Below, piece after piece: positions 8,404-16,475 of a DNA stretch of 64,000 nt (positions are counted from its first letter, which is position 1; every line of letters starts with the position of its first letter). Source of the DNA: Curtobacterium sp. VKM Ac-1395. GTDB lineage: Bacteria > Actinomycetota > Actinomycetes > Actinomycetales > Microbacteriaceae. The translations under genes were made by a program, and so were the position numbers. Under the pieces are notes generated by a model. That model was not told the DNA's origin. It did no database searches and was given only the letters and a program-made list of their open reading frames with translations. The stretch spans positions 222,004 through 286,003 of the forward strand of contig NZ_JADKRX010000002.1 of NCBI RefSeq assembly GCF_015350975.1, read 5' to 3'.

Positions 8404-8760
8404 TCAGCGGTAGCCGCCGTCCTCCAGGCCGGCCTCGACCTCGAAACGGTTGCGCAGGGGGTCGCGGCCCGCGGCCGCGTAGAGCACCGGCATGAGCATG
8501 CCGTACCGCCGCCACTGCGCCACGTGCACCCGCTCGTGGCGGAGCACCCGGGGGCCGTCGTTGTCGCGTGTCAGGTAGACGGACCCGACGCAGGTGCCGC
8601 CACGCCGGAACACCCAGCGCGGCAGCCCCGTGCAGACGATCAGCCCGTCGACGACCCGGACGGGGCCGGTCGACAGGGGCAGCCCGACGGCGAGACCGAC
8701 GAGCGTGCCGAACAGCCAACCGACCCGCGAGACGGGGGAGTCGAGCAGGGGGTTGCGCAC
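8404..8760 (-). CDS. Small protein with HExxH zinc-binding motif
   Basis: 118-residue protein of unknown function. A hydrophobic N-terminal segment (about 13-30) suggests membrane association. HERVH at 75-79 followed by AQWRRYG, and acidic residues E107/E109 in NRFEVEAG, give a plausible HExxH...E zinc site as in minimal gluzincins. It starts 3 bp after the flavoprotein stop on the same strand and is probably co-transcribed with it. I recognise the style from other Microbacteriaceae but cannot name a characterised family; protease activity is inference only. Confidence 0.72.
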   Translation of the reverse strand: MRNPLLDSPVSRVGWLFGTLVGLAVGLPLSTGPVRVVDGLIVCTGLPRWVFRRGGTCVGSVYLTRDNDGPRVLRHERVHVAQWRRYGMLMPVLYAAAGRDPLRNRFEVEAGLEDGGYR

Positions 8761-8763
8761 TCG

Positions 8764-10182
8764 CTACTCCGGGCGGCCGTAGGTCTCGAGCAGGCGCAGC
8801 CAGATCTCGTTCATCGTCGGGTAGGCGGGGACGGCGTGCCAGAGGCGGTCGATCGGGACCTCGCCGACGACGGCGATGGTCGCGCCCTGCAGCATCTCGG
8901 CGACGTCCTGGCCGACGAAGGTCATGCCGACGACGACCTTGCGGTCCTCGTCCACGACCATGTTCGCCCGGCCGACGTAACCGTCGGCCTGCAGTGCGGC
9001 GCCGGCGATGCTGCCGAGCTCGTACTCGACGACGCGGACGTTGAGTCCCTGCTGCTTGGCCTTCTCCTCGGTGAGGCCGACGCTGGCGACCTCGGGGTCG
9101 GTGAAGGTGACCTGCGGCGCGGCGGCGTGGTCGGCGGTGGCCACGTGGGCGCCCCACGGCTCGGTGTGCAGCGGGGTGCCCTGGAAGCGGGCGGCGATGG
9201 CCTCACCGGCGGCCCGGGCCTGGTACTTGCCCTGGTGGGTGAGGAGCACGCGGTGGTTCACGTCCCCGACGGCGTACAGCCAATCGGTGCCGGTGACGAG
9301 CATGGTGTCGTCGACGTCGAGCCAGTCGCCGGCGGTCAGCCCGACGGACTCGAGGCCGAGGTCCTTCGTGTGCGCGGCACGGCCGGTGGCGGCGAGGACC
9401 TCGCTGGTGATGACGGTGGTGCCGTCGTCGAGGGTCGTCGTGACCAGGCCGTGCTCGTCGCGGTCGACGCGGGTCGGGTTGACGCCGGTGCGGACGTCGA
9501 TGCCGGAGGCGCGCATCGCGTCGGCGACGAGCTCACCGGCGAACGGCTCCATGCCGCCGAGCAGACCGTGGCGGGCCACCAGGGTGACCTTCGCGCCGAG
9601 TGAGGCCCAGGCGGTGGCCAGCTCGGACCCGGCGACGCCGCCACCGATGACCATGAGGCTCTCGGGGACCTGGCGGGCGCTGGTGCCCTCGCGGGTGCCC
9701 CACGGCTTCGCGTCCGCGAGGCCGTCGATCGGCGGCAGCGTGTGCAGCGACCCGGTGACGACCGCGACCGCCGCACGGGCGGTGTGGGTCTCGACCTGGC
9801 CGTCGGGGCCGGTGACCTCGAGCGTCTTCGGGCCGGTGATCCGGGCGTGGCCGCGGAGCAGGGCGATGTCGGCGGACTCGAGCCAGGCGACCTGGCTGCT
9901 GTCGTCCCAGTCGCTCGTGAACGAGGTGCGGCGGGCCAGCACGGCGGCGGCGTCGAGCGTCCCGGTCACGGCCTGCTTCGCGCCGTCGAGTCGCCGTGCC
10001 GCTGCGAGGGCGTGGCCGCTGCGGAGGAGTGCCTTCGAGGGCATGCACGCCCAGTAGGAGCACTCGCCGCCGACGAGCTCCGCCTCCACCACGGCGACCG
10101 ACAGGCCGCGCTTGTGGGCGTAGTCCGCCACGTTCTCGCCGACAGCGCCGGCTCCGATCACGATGAGGTCGTAGTCCGTCAT
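8764..10182 (-). CDS. NAD(P)/FAD-dependent pyridine-nucleotide disulfide oxidoreductase (lipoamide dehydrogenase/mercuric reductase-like)
   Basis: Cytosolic flavoprotein of 472 residues. The N-terminal FAD Rossmann motif IGAGAVGE (9-16) precedes the redox-active pair C41/C46 in GGECSYWACMPSK, the C-x4-C arrangement of class I disulfide reductases. A second nucleotide-binding motif, VIGGGVAGSELA, and the FAD contact YAVGDVNH follow. The C-terminal dimerisation domain ends with HAVPAYPTMNE, holding the usual His-Glu dyad. No 2-oxoacid dehydrogenase genes are nearby, so its substrate is open: dihydrolipoamide, mycothiol disulfide or another thiol are possible. A 22-bp tandem repeat lies just upstream of its start. 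Confidence 0.88.
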   Translation of the reverse strand: MTDYDLIVIGAGAVGENVADYAHKRGLSVAVVEAELVGGECSYWACMPSKALLRSGHALAAARRLDGAKQAVTGTLDAAAVLARRTSFTSDWDDSSQVAWLESADIALLRGHARITGPKTLEVTGPDGQVETHTARAAVAVVTGSLHTLPPIDGLADAKPWGTREGTSARQVPESLMVIGGGVAGSELATAWASLGAKVTLVARHGLLGGMEPFAGELVADAMRASGIDVRTGVNPTRVDRDEHGLVTTTLDDGTTVITSEVLAATGRAAHTKDLGLESVGLTAGDWLDVDDTMLVTGTDWLYAVGDVNHRVLLTHQGKYQARAAGEAIAARFQGTPLHTEPWGAHVATADHAAAPQVTFTDPEVASVGLTEEKAKQQGLNVRVVEYELGSIAGAALQADGYVGRANMVVDEDRKVVVGMTFVGQDVAEMLQGATIAVVGEVPIDRLWHAVPAYPTMNEIWLRLLETYGRPE

Positions 10183-10235
10183 GTCGCCGAGCGTACGCGG
10201 ACCGGCATGGCCCCCGCCGAACGGGCTGTGCCCCG

Positions 10236-10310
10236 GTGGTGATCAGGAGCGGGCCCCGTGGTGATCAGGAGCAGGCACGGTGGTGATCAGGAGCGGGCCC
10301 CGTGGTGATC
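10236..10310. repeat. 22-bp tandem repeat upstream of the disulfide reductase gene
   Basis: GTGGTGATC recurs at 10236, 10258, 10280 and 10302, exactly 22 bp apart. The full unit reads roughly GTGGTGATCAGGAGCGGGCC and contains the palindromes TGATCA and GGGCCC. The fourth copy is cut short (GATCCGCAG instead of GATCAGGAG). It fills the 154-bp gap between the arginase-like gene and the flavoprotein gene. Confidence 0.92.
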
Positions 10311-10336
10311 CGCAGCGAGCGTGGTCAGGACTGCCC

Positions 10337-11158
10337 TCAGGACACGCGTGACGCCGCCGACAGGGCACCGACGGCCCGCAGGATGACGCCCATGTCGTCG
10401 ACCGCCCGGTCCGGGTCGACGGGGGCGAAGCCGGTGATCGCCGCGCCGACGAGCCGACGGCCGCGGGTCGCCGCCTGGATGCGCTCGACGAGCCCGGCGC
10501 CGTCGAGGCCGAACGGCACGGGTTCGAGCAGGCCGTCGACCTCGGACGGGTCGAGGACGTCGAGGTCGACGTGCACGTAGACGGAGTGCGCGCCGGTGGC
10601 GTCGACCGCGGCGGCGAGGGCCTCCGGCGTCGCGGCGTCGACGTCGAGGTGGTGGATCCCGGCGCGGGTGACGGCGTTCACCTCGGCGTCCTCCACCCCG
10701 CGGGTGCCAGCGAGGACGACGGACCCGGCGGGCACGGTCGGCAGGTCGGGGAAGAGGTCGGCCGGGCGGTCGACCAGCAGCCGGAGCGCCGCGGTCTCGG
10801 CGGCGACGGGCTGCGCACGGTTGAGGGGGCGGTAGCCGCTGGAGCCCGAGATCCGCACGAAGGCGGTGCCGGTTGCGAGCGCGACGCTGCCGCCGAGGAC
10901 ACTGGCGCCGTCGCCGCCGATCACGAGCACCGGCTCGCTGGCGATGGCGACCTCCTGTGCGACGCGGTCCGCGACCTGCAGCACCGAGGAGTACCGCGCG
11001 ACGGCGGTCTCGAGGCGGTCGCCGGCTCCGACCGGGACGTCGACGACGGTGGTGGCGGCGCGGGGGAGGTCGGCTGCGATCGCGGTCGCGCCGTCGCCGA
11101 GGCGCATCGCACGCGACGACGCCGAACCCTGCCACTGACCGACGACGAGGAACTGCAT
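10337..11158 (-). CDS. Arginase/agmatinase-fold protein with degenerate metal site
   Basis: 273 residues of the ureohydrolase superfamily. The second metal-binding block is intact (VHVDLDVLDP, D198/D200/D203). The first is not: the GGDHS motif reads GGDGAS (81-86), so the metal-binding His is G84. The DAHxD motif is replaced by SGSSG (104-108). Arginases need these residues for the binuclear manganese centre, so hydrolysis of guanidino substrates looks unlikely; a sensor or structural role is inference. The ATG start has AGGA and GAGGAC upstream. It lies 56 bp after pspA on the same strand. Confidence 0.75.
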   Translation of the reverse strand: MQFLVVGQWQGSASSRAMRLGDGATAIAADLPRAATTVVDVPVGAGDRLETAVARYSSVLQVADRVAQEVAIASEPVLVIGGDGASVLGGSVALATGTAFVRISGSSGYRPLNRAQPVAAETAALRLLVDRPADLFPDLPTVPAGSVVLAGTRGVEDAEVNAVTRAGIHHLDVDAATPEALAAAVDATGAHSVYVHVDLDVLDPSEVDGLLEPVPFGLDGAGLVERIQAATRGRRLVGAAITGFAPVDPDRAVDDMGVILRAVGALSAASRVS

Positions 11159-11214
11159 GTCCTCATCCTGTCAGGCGGGTCCGGCGTCGTCGCGGATGTC
11201 GCTCTCAGACTCGA

Positions 11215-11940
11215 CTAGATCGTCGAGGAGCCGCCCGACTTCAGCGCGGCGAGACGGGCCTCGACCTCGGCGTCGCGGCCGACGTCCTCGAGGCTCTCGA
11301 ACTGGGCGTCGAGGCTCGATGCCTGGAGTTCCTGCTGGCCGATCACCTTGGCCTCTTCGCGGCGGACCTTCTCCTCGAAGCGTGCGAGGTCGCTCGTCGG
11401 GTCGGTGACGTCGATGTTGCCGACGGCGTCGTTGACCTTCGACTGGGCCTCTGCCGTCTTGGCGCGGGCGACCAGGCTGTTGCGCTTGGCCTTGAGCTCC
11501 TCGAGCTTCTGCTCCATGCCGGCGAGGCCCTGCTTGAGCTTGTCGACCTGCTCGTTCTGCGTGGCGAGCGGCGACGCGTTGTCCTTGACCTCTTGCTCGG
11601 CGGCGATCTGCTTGCCGATGGCGATCTTGGCGAGGTTGTCGAACTTGTCGGCGTCGGCGGACTTGCCCTCGGCGCGGTACTTGTCGGCGGCGACGGACGC
11701 GTTGGCGGCCTTCTGGCCCCACTCCTGTGCCGCGCGGATGTCTTCCTCGTTGTCCTGCTCGAGCAGGCGGAGGTTGCCGATCGTCTGCGCGATGGCGCTC
11801 TTGGCGTCGGCGATGTTGTTCGTGTAGTCGCGCACGAGCTGGTCGAGCATCATCTGCGGGTCTTCCGCGTTGTCGATGAGCTGGTTGACGTTCGCCCGGA
11901 CGAGTCCGGAGATGCGACCGAAGATGGACTGCTTTGCCAT
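11215..11940 (-). CDS. pspA: PspA/IM30 family envelope-stress protein
   Basis: 241 residues, almost entirely alpha-helical and charged, with the family's N-terminal amphipathic start SIFGRISGLVRANVNQLID and the block DAEDP-like NAEDPQMMLDQLVRDY. PspA/IM30 proteins form ESCRT-III-like assemblies on the inner face of the membrane and protect it under stress. C-terminal tail SGGSSTI is short and polar. It follows the TPM-domain gene by 65 bp on the same strand, a pairing common in actinobacteria. No PspF or PspBC homologue is nearby, so control probably differs from the enterobacterial system. Confidence 0.93.
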   Translation of the reverse strand: MAKQSIFGRISGLVRANVNQLIDNAEDPQMMLDQLVRDYTNNIADAKSAIAQTIGNLRLLEQDNEEDIRAAQEWGQKAANASVAADKYRAEGKSADADKFDNLAKIAIGKQIAAEQEVKDNASPLATQNEQVDKLKQGLAGMEQKLEELKAKRNSLVARAKTAEAQSKVNDAVGNIDVTDPTSDLARFEEKVRREEAKVIGQQELQASSLDAQFESLEDVGRDAEVEARLAALKSGGSSTI

Positions 11941-12005
11941 TGCTGTTCCCTTTCCTGGGGTGGTCTGCTGGGTGTTCGTGGGGGAGTCGAGTGGGCGCTG
12001 ACGGG

Positions 12006-14009
12006 TCAGAACCGGCCGCCGCCGGAGAAGCCGCCGCCCCCGCCGCCTCCGCCTCCGCCGAAGCCGCCGCCCCCGCCGAAGCCGCCTCCGCCCCCGCCGA
12101 AGCCCCCGCCGCCGAACGAGCCGCCGCCGTAGCTGCCGCCGCGGCCGCCGAGGAGCCCGCCGAGCACGATGCCGGTGACGAGCCCGCCGAGCTGGGCGCC
12201 GTTGCCGCCACCGCCCGCGCCGGGCCAGCCGCCCATGTCGTTGCCGGCTTCGTCCATCGCGGCTGCGGCGTACTGCTCCGCCGCCCGGGCAGCCTGGAGT
12301 GCCTGCTGTGGGTCGTGGGTGGCGAGCTGCACGGCGTCGTCGAGCGCGCGTTCGGCTTCGGACAGCCGGGTCCGTGCCGTGGGGCCGACACCACCACGGC
12401 GCAGCGAGATGAACTCGCGCGCCTGGCTGATGCGGGTGCGGGCGTCGCGCAGGGCGGCGTTCAGGGCCTGCTGCGCGCGCTGCTGCTGCTCCTGCGCGGT
12501 GCGGGCGGAGGCCAGGGCCGCGTCGATCTCGGTGTTCGCGCGGGTGAGCGAGTCGACCGCGGCGATCGGGTCCTTCGGGTCGAGCCGTTCGCGGAGGACG
12601 GTCTCGGCGGTGACGACCGCGGCAGCGAGCTCGGGGGTGGTCGTGCGCATGGCCCGTGCCGCGGCGACGTCGCCCTGGATGTCGAGGCGCATGGCGTCGA
12701 CGCGGGCTGACGCTTCGCGGAAGGTGGCCTCGGCACCGGTGGCACTGGCGGTCAGCTGCTGGACCTGGGCCAGGGCGTGCTGGGCGTCACGGACGGCGAC
12801 GACGGCCTGGCCCCTGTCACCGCTCGCGATGGCGGCGTCGGCGGCCTGGGAGCGTTCGGTGGCGAACGTGAGGACCTCGTGGGCCTGGTCCACCGCATCG
12901 GCGACCGAGGCCAGGGTGCGGCCGCCGTACGCCGCGCGGACACGGTCGAGGGCGGTGGCGGCAGCAGCGAGCTCGGCCGGTGCCGCCCGGACGGCGTCGC
13001 CGAGGGCCGCAGCGGCGCCCTCGACGCCGTCCTCGAGCGAGCGGAGCTGGTCGAACGACTCCGTCTGCTGCTCGATGGACGCGTGTGCCTGTTCGCAGAT
13101 CTGGATGATCTGGTTCGACCACTCGGCGCGCTGCTGCGGGGAGTCGGGGATCTCGTCGTCGAGCTGCTGCTGGAACGTGAACGCCCGGCGGACGTCCTTC
13201 TTGGCGGCGGCGACGGCCTTGGCGAACGGTTCGGCCGCCTCGGCACCGAACTGGGCGGTGGCGAAGCCGACCTCTTGTTCAGCGGTGCGGAGCTCGTCGT
13301 CGATGGTGACGAGTGCCCCACCGGCGGTGCGTTCGAGGTCGGCGAGCGACGCCGCCTGTGCCCGGGTGGCCTCGGCCCGGCGGCGGAGGTTGCGTCGGCG
13401 GATGACCAGCACCACGACGACGATCGCGACGACGATGACGAGCAGCGCGATCCAGAGCCCCGTCAGGTTCGCGGGCTCCTGGCTGTCGCCGAGCCCGGTG
13501 GCGAACGCGGTCGCCGCGCCGGCCCAGTCGTTGTCCCGGAGCTTCGGGATGAGGTCGTCGTTCACCGCGGACTGCACGTCCGACGCGGAGATCGAGGTCT
13601 CGTTCGTCTGCTGGACGTCGTACGTGCGCGCCTGGGTGGCGATGGAGAGCAGGATGCCGTTGGAGTCGATCTGGTTCTGCGACATGGTCGCGTCGCCCCA
13701 GGCGGTGTGGTCGGTCGGGTCGGTGAACTCCGGCACGAACACGACGTAGAGCTGCGTGTCGGTCTGGTCGGCCAGGTCCCGGACCGCGCGTTCCACCGAG
13801 GCCTGTTGCGCTCCGGTCAGGGCGTCGGCATCGTCGAGGACGTAGGCGCCGCCGAGGTCGACCGGTGCGGTCGCCTGCGCTGCCGTCGCCGGTGCCACGA
13901 CCAGGAACGCCGCGACGAGGGCAGCGGCGACGCGCGCCGCCCACCGCCCGGACGTCCCCCTGTCCGTGCTCGACCGCCTGGTGTCCGATCCACGCTGGAC
14001 CGCTCGCAT
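12006..14009 (-). CDS. TPM-domain membrane protein with coiled-coil and Gly-rich tail
   Basis: 667 residues. Signal peptide at about 24-46 (RVAAALVAAFLVVAPATAAQA), then a TPM (YgcG-type, formerly DUF477) extracytoplasmic domain at about 50-180. A single membrane helix, LWIALLVIVVAIVVVVLVI, precedes a long Ala/Gln/Glu-rich coiled-coil region. The C-terminus is a low-complexity GGGFGGGG tail ending SGGGRF. ATG 14009 was chosen because GGAG lies about 8 nt upstream and the signal peptide begins there. TPM domains have been tied to phosphatase activity in some proteins and to photosystem repair in plants, but the function here is unknown. Next to pspA, so membrane maintenance is a reasonable guess. 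Confidence 0.85.
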   Translation of the reverse strand: MRAVQRGSDTRRSSTDRGTSGRWAARVAAALVAAFLVVAPATAAQATAPVDLGGAYVLDDADALTGAQQASVERAVRDLADQTDTQLYVVFVPEFTDPTDHTAWGDATMSQNQIDSNGILLSIATQARTYDVQQTNETSISASDVQSAVNDDLIPKLRDNDWAGAATAFATGLGDSQEPANLTGLWIALLVIVVAIVVVVLVIRRRNLRRRAEATRAQAASLADLERTAGGALVTIDDELRTAEQEVGFATAQFGAEAAEPFAKAVAAAKKDVRRAFTFQQQLDDEIPDSPQQRAEWSNQIIQICEQAHASIEQQTESFDQLRSLEDGVEGAAAALGDAVRAAPAELAAAATALDRVRAAYGGRTLASVADAVDQAHEVLTFATERSQAADAAIASGDRGQAVVAVRDAQHALAQVQQLTASATGAEATFREASARVDAMRLDIQGDVAAARAMRTTTPELAAAVVTAETVLRERLDPKDPIAAVDSLTRANTEIDAALASARTAQEQQQRAQQALNAALRDARTRISQAREFISLRRGGVGPTARTRLSEAERALDDAVQLATHDPQQALQAARAAEQYAAAAMDEAGNDMGGWPGAGGGGNGAQLGGLVTGIVLGGLLGGRGGSYGGGSFGGGGFGGGGGGFGGGGGFGGGGGGGGGGFSGGGRF

Positions 14010-14147
14010 CCGTTCTCCGTCCGTCCGGCAGCGCCCGCGCCCGCGGCCCGGGAGGCCCGGTGTGCCGCGGAGGGAGCGCCGTCGCCCGAAGTGTATCCAG
14101 GCAGCGCACGCGTTCCCCCAGAACCACCATGCCTGTGGACAGACTGC

Positions 14148-14174
14148 GTCGGGGGACGGGATCTGTCCCCCGAC
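14148..14174. promoter_or_regulatory. Perfect 10-bp-arm palindrome, candidate operator or attenuator
   Basis: GTCGGGGGAC (14148-14157) and GTCCCCCGAC (14165-14174) are perfect inverted repeats with a 7-nt centre. They lie in the 217-bp divergent gap between the TPM gene and the small gene at 14227, just before a TACCAT box (14181-14186) that could be its -10 element. A repressor or activator site is more likely than a terminator because nothing is transcribed into it from the left. The rest of the gap (14010-14147) shows nothing else clear. Confidence 0.6.
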
Positions 14175-14226
14175 GAGGGGTACCATCGGCGCAAGTGACC
14201 GTTTCGACGACGAAAGGGGTCTGCAG

Positions 14227-14430
14227 ATGGAACGAACGATGAACACCGAGGTCGTCCCGTTGGAGGACGGCTTCCACCGGGTGTCGACACCGGCGAGCGG
14301 CGTGATCGGCTTCGTGCGGGAGCACAACGGCCGGTACGAGGTCCTGCGGGGACGTGTCCGTCAGGCCACGCGGTCCGAGGGCCAGTACTCCACGATGAAC
14401 GTGGCGCTGATCGCGCTCACGCACGCCTGA
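14227..14430 (+). CDS. Small uncharacterised protein, 67 residues
   Basis: Unrecognised soluble protein with a normal mixed composition and a conserved-looking core (FHRVSTPASGVIGFVREHNG, then YEVLRGRV). Support for expression is good: GAAAGGGG ends 7 nt before the ATG, a candidate -10 (TACCAT) sits 40 nt upstream, a palindrome overlaps the promoter region, and a strong hairpin terminator follows 32 bp after the stop. The gene therefore looks monocistronic and regulated. An alternative ATG four codons in is possible but farther from the ribosome-binding site. No function can be given. Confidence 0.75.
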   Translation: MERTMNTEVVPLEDGFHRVSTPASGVIGFVREHNGRYEVLRGRVRQATRSEGQYSTMNVALIALTHA

Positions 14431-14462
14431 TCGACGCCACGGTGCACCCGAGGCACCGTGCC

Positions 14463-14502
14463 GCACACGGGGCGCCGCCAGCGATGGCGGCGCCCCGTGT
14501 GC
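14463..14502 (+). terminator. Strong hairpin terminator after the 67-residue gene
   Basis: A perfect 17-bp stem, GCACACGGGGCGCCGCC paired with its complement around the loop AGCGAT. There is no T-tract, which is usual in high-GC actinobacteria. It separates the small gene from the phosphopantetheinyl transferase gene. Confidence 0.85.
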
Positions 14503-14539
14503 GTCCGTGGGTGACCACCTGCCCACGTACGCTGCGGGC

Positions 14540-15118
14540 ATGGGTGAGCGGAGCCTCCAGGCCGTGACGGTGCGCCTCGCGCACCAGGGGCGGTCCCGTG
14601 CAGCCGACCGGGAGGCCCTCCTCGCGTCCACCGCGGAGCTCACCGGCGCGGACCCCGCGTCCACCGCCGTCGGCCGCCGGTGCGCGCACTGCGGCAGCGA
14701 CACGCACGGCCAGCCCTGGGCGACCGTGCACGGTGTCGCCGTCGGGGTGAGCCTGTCCAGGACGCCCGGGGTGCTCGCCCTCGCGGTGGGGCCCGTCGGT
14801 CTCGGCGTCGACGTCGAGCGCGTCACCCGGGTGGCCGCGGCGCCGCTCGACGCGTCCACCCCGGGGGAGCACGCGCGGTACGGGGCCGACCCCGTCCGAC
14901 TGGCGGCGTGCTGGGCGGCGAAGGAGGCGGTGCTGAAGCGGGACGGCCGCGGGCTCCGTGTCGACCCTGCGGCCGTCGACGTCGACCTCGACGCGGGCAC
15001 CGCCGTGCTCGACGGCGCCGTGCACCGGGTACGGGTGCTGCACCTCGACGACGACCTCGTGCTGGCCGTGGCGACCGACACCGAGCGGATCGTGCTCGAC
15101 GACCAGCGCGAGCGCTAG
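14540..15118 (+). CDS. 4'-phosphopantetheinyl transferase superfamily protein
   Basis: 192 residues. Moves 4'-phosphopantetheine from coenzyme A to a carrier-protein serine. The two diagnostic blocks are present: GVDVERV with its magnesium-binding Asp/Glu and, about 60 residues later, WAAKEAVLK. Size fits the Sfp/Gsp-like class. An in-frame GTG at 14507 lies 5 bp beyond the terminator hairpin, so I prefer ATG 14540; TACGCT 7-12 nt before it could be a -10 box of a leaderless message. It converges with the M1 peptidase (4-bp overlap of stop codons), and the nearest carrier protein is the Pls-like synthetase 3.7 kb away, an obvious candidate substrate. Confidence 0.88.
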   Translation: MGERSLQAVTVRLAHQGRSRAADREALLASTAELTGADPASTAVGRRCAHCGSDTHGQPWATVHGVAVGVSLSRTPGVLALAVGPVGLGVDVERVTRVAAAPLDASTPGEHARYGADPVRLAACWAAKEAVLKRDGRGLRVDPAAVDVDLDAGTAVLDGAVHRVRVLHLDDDLVLAVATDTERIVLDDQRER

Positions 15119-16458
15119 CGCTGGCGCGTCGGCAGCTCCGGGACGCCCGGCTCGTCGATCCACGGCGCCAGCACGGCCGCGATCTCGCTCGCGCTGCGGT
15201 CGGCCGCGTCGGCGAACGCGTCGTGGACGTCCTCGGGCGTGACCGTGCCGTGGCGGTGCCGGTCGGTGACGGTGCGGAGCCCGGCGAAGAAGGCATCGTC
15301 ACCGACCGTCCGCCGGAGGGTGTGCAGGGCGAGGGCCCCGCGCTTGTAGACCCGGTCGTCGAACAGGTCCGCCGGGCCGGGGTCGGCGACGACGAGGTCC
15401 TCGGGCTGGTCGAGCAGGCCCGCCCGTGCCCGCGCTGCCAGGTCGTCCGCCGTGTCGCCGCCGCGGTGCTCGGACCAGAGCCACTCGGCGTGGCAGGCGA
15501 AGCCCTCGTGCAGCCAGATGTCCCGCCAGCGCCCGAGGGTCACCGAGTTGCCGAACCACTGGTGCGCGAGCTCGTGGGCGATGAGCCGGTCGGTGCCGTG
15601 CTCGCCGTCGACGTGGTTGCGGCCGAAGACGGCGAGTCCGTGGGCCTCGAGCGGGATCTCGAGTTCGTCGTCGGTGACGACCACGCCGTACGCGGGGAAC
15701 GGGTACGGGCCGAACCGGTCGGCGAAGAGCGCGAGCATCTCCGGCACCTGGCCGAAGTCCGTCTTCGCGGCCGCGGTGAGGTCGGCGGGGTGGTGCACGG
15801 TGACCGGGACGCCGGCGCCGGCGTCGCGGAGCGTGTGGGTGCGGTAGCGGCCGATCTGCACGGTCGCCAGGTACGTCGCCATCGGGTCGGTCGTGGCGTA
15901 CGTCCACCGGGTGCCGCGGCCGGCGCGCTCCCTGCCGAGCAGCTCCCCGTTCGCGACGACGTCGTAGCCGGACTCGCAGGTGATCTCGAAGCGGTAGGTG
16001 GCCTTGTCGTCCGGGCGGTCGTTGCACGGGAACCAGGACGGGGCGCCGGTGGGCTGTGACGCGACGATGACGCCGTCGGTGAGTTCCTCCCAGCCGATCT
16101 GGCCCCACGGGCTGCGGAGCGGTCGCGGGGCGCCCTTGTACCGCACGTGCATCGTGAACGGGTCACCCGGGGCGATCGGCGTCGCCGGGGTGACCGTCAG
16201 CTTGTGCACGCCCGTCGACGCCTTGCGGGCCCGCTGCCCGTCGACGTCGACCCGGTCCACACCGAGCCCGTGCAGGTCGAGCACGACCTTGTCGAGGGCG
16301 GTGACGGCGGTGGCGGTGATCGTGGCCTCGGCCTCGAGGCGGTTCGTCGACACCCGGTAGTCGAGGCGGAGCTCGTAGTGCGACGCCCGCCACCGTCGGT
16401 CGCCGTCGTGCGGGGTGTACGGGTCGGCGTCGGCGTGCTCGGTCGGTGCGGGGTTCAT
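15115..16458 (-). CDS. M1 family zinc metallopeptidase (aminopeptidase N-like, short form)
   Basis: 447 residues, the short actinobacterial M1 form without the large C-terminal domain of PepN. H295-E-L-A-H299 with E318 (x18 spacing) is the complete zinc site. The usual substrate motif GxMEN is replaced by PLEAHG, as in a subset of actinobacterial enzymes. There is no signal peptide. The start may instead be GTG 16467, three codons earlier; neither has a strong ribosome-binding site. It begins 17 bp after the Pls-like synthetase stop on the same strand, so the two are probably one transcript. Zinc-dependent aminopeptidases that degrade poly-lysine are known from poly-lysine producers, which suggests a linked role. 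Confidence 0.88.
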   Translation of the reverse strand: MNPAPTEHADADPYTPHDGDRRWRASHYELRLDYRVSTNRLEAEATITATAVTALDKVVLDLHGLGVDRVDVDGQRARKASTGVHKLTVTPATPIAPGDPFTMHVRYKGAPRPLRSPWGQIGWEELTDGVIVASQPTGAPSWFPCNDRPDDKATYRFEITCESGYDVVANGELLGRERAGRGTRWTYATTDPMATYLATVQIGRYRTHTLRDAGAGVPVTVHHPADLTAAAKTDFGQVPEMLALFADRFGPYPFPAYGVVVTDDELEIPLEAHGLAVFGRNHVDGEHGTDRLIAHELAHQWFGNSVTLGRWRDIWLHEGFACHAEWLWSEHRGGDTADDLAARARAGLLDQPEDLVVADPGPADLFDDRVYKRGALALHTLRRTVGDDAFFAGLRTVTDRHRHGTVTPEDVHDAFADAADRSASEIAAVLAPWIDEPGVPELPTRQR

Positions 16459-16475
16459 CGGCTTCACGGTGCCGG

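Noticed and set aside
10337..11158. Functional agmatinase or arginase
   Set aside because: The His of GGDHS and the whole DAHxD motif are missing by hand alignment.
12006..14327. Longer start for the TPM-domain protein at 14327
   Set aside because: The added residues overlap the 67-residue gene and its regulatory palindrome; the signal peptide begins at ATG 14009.
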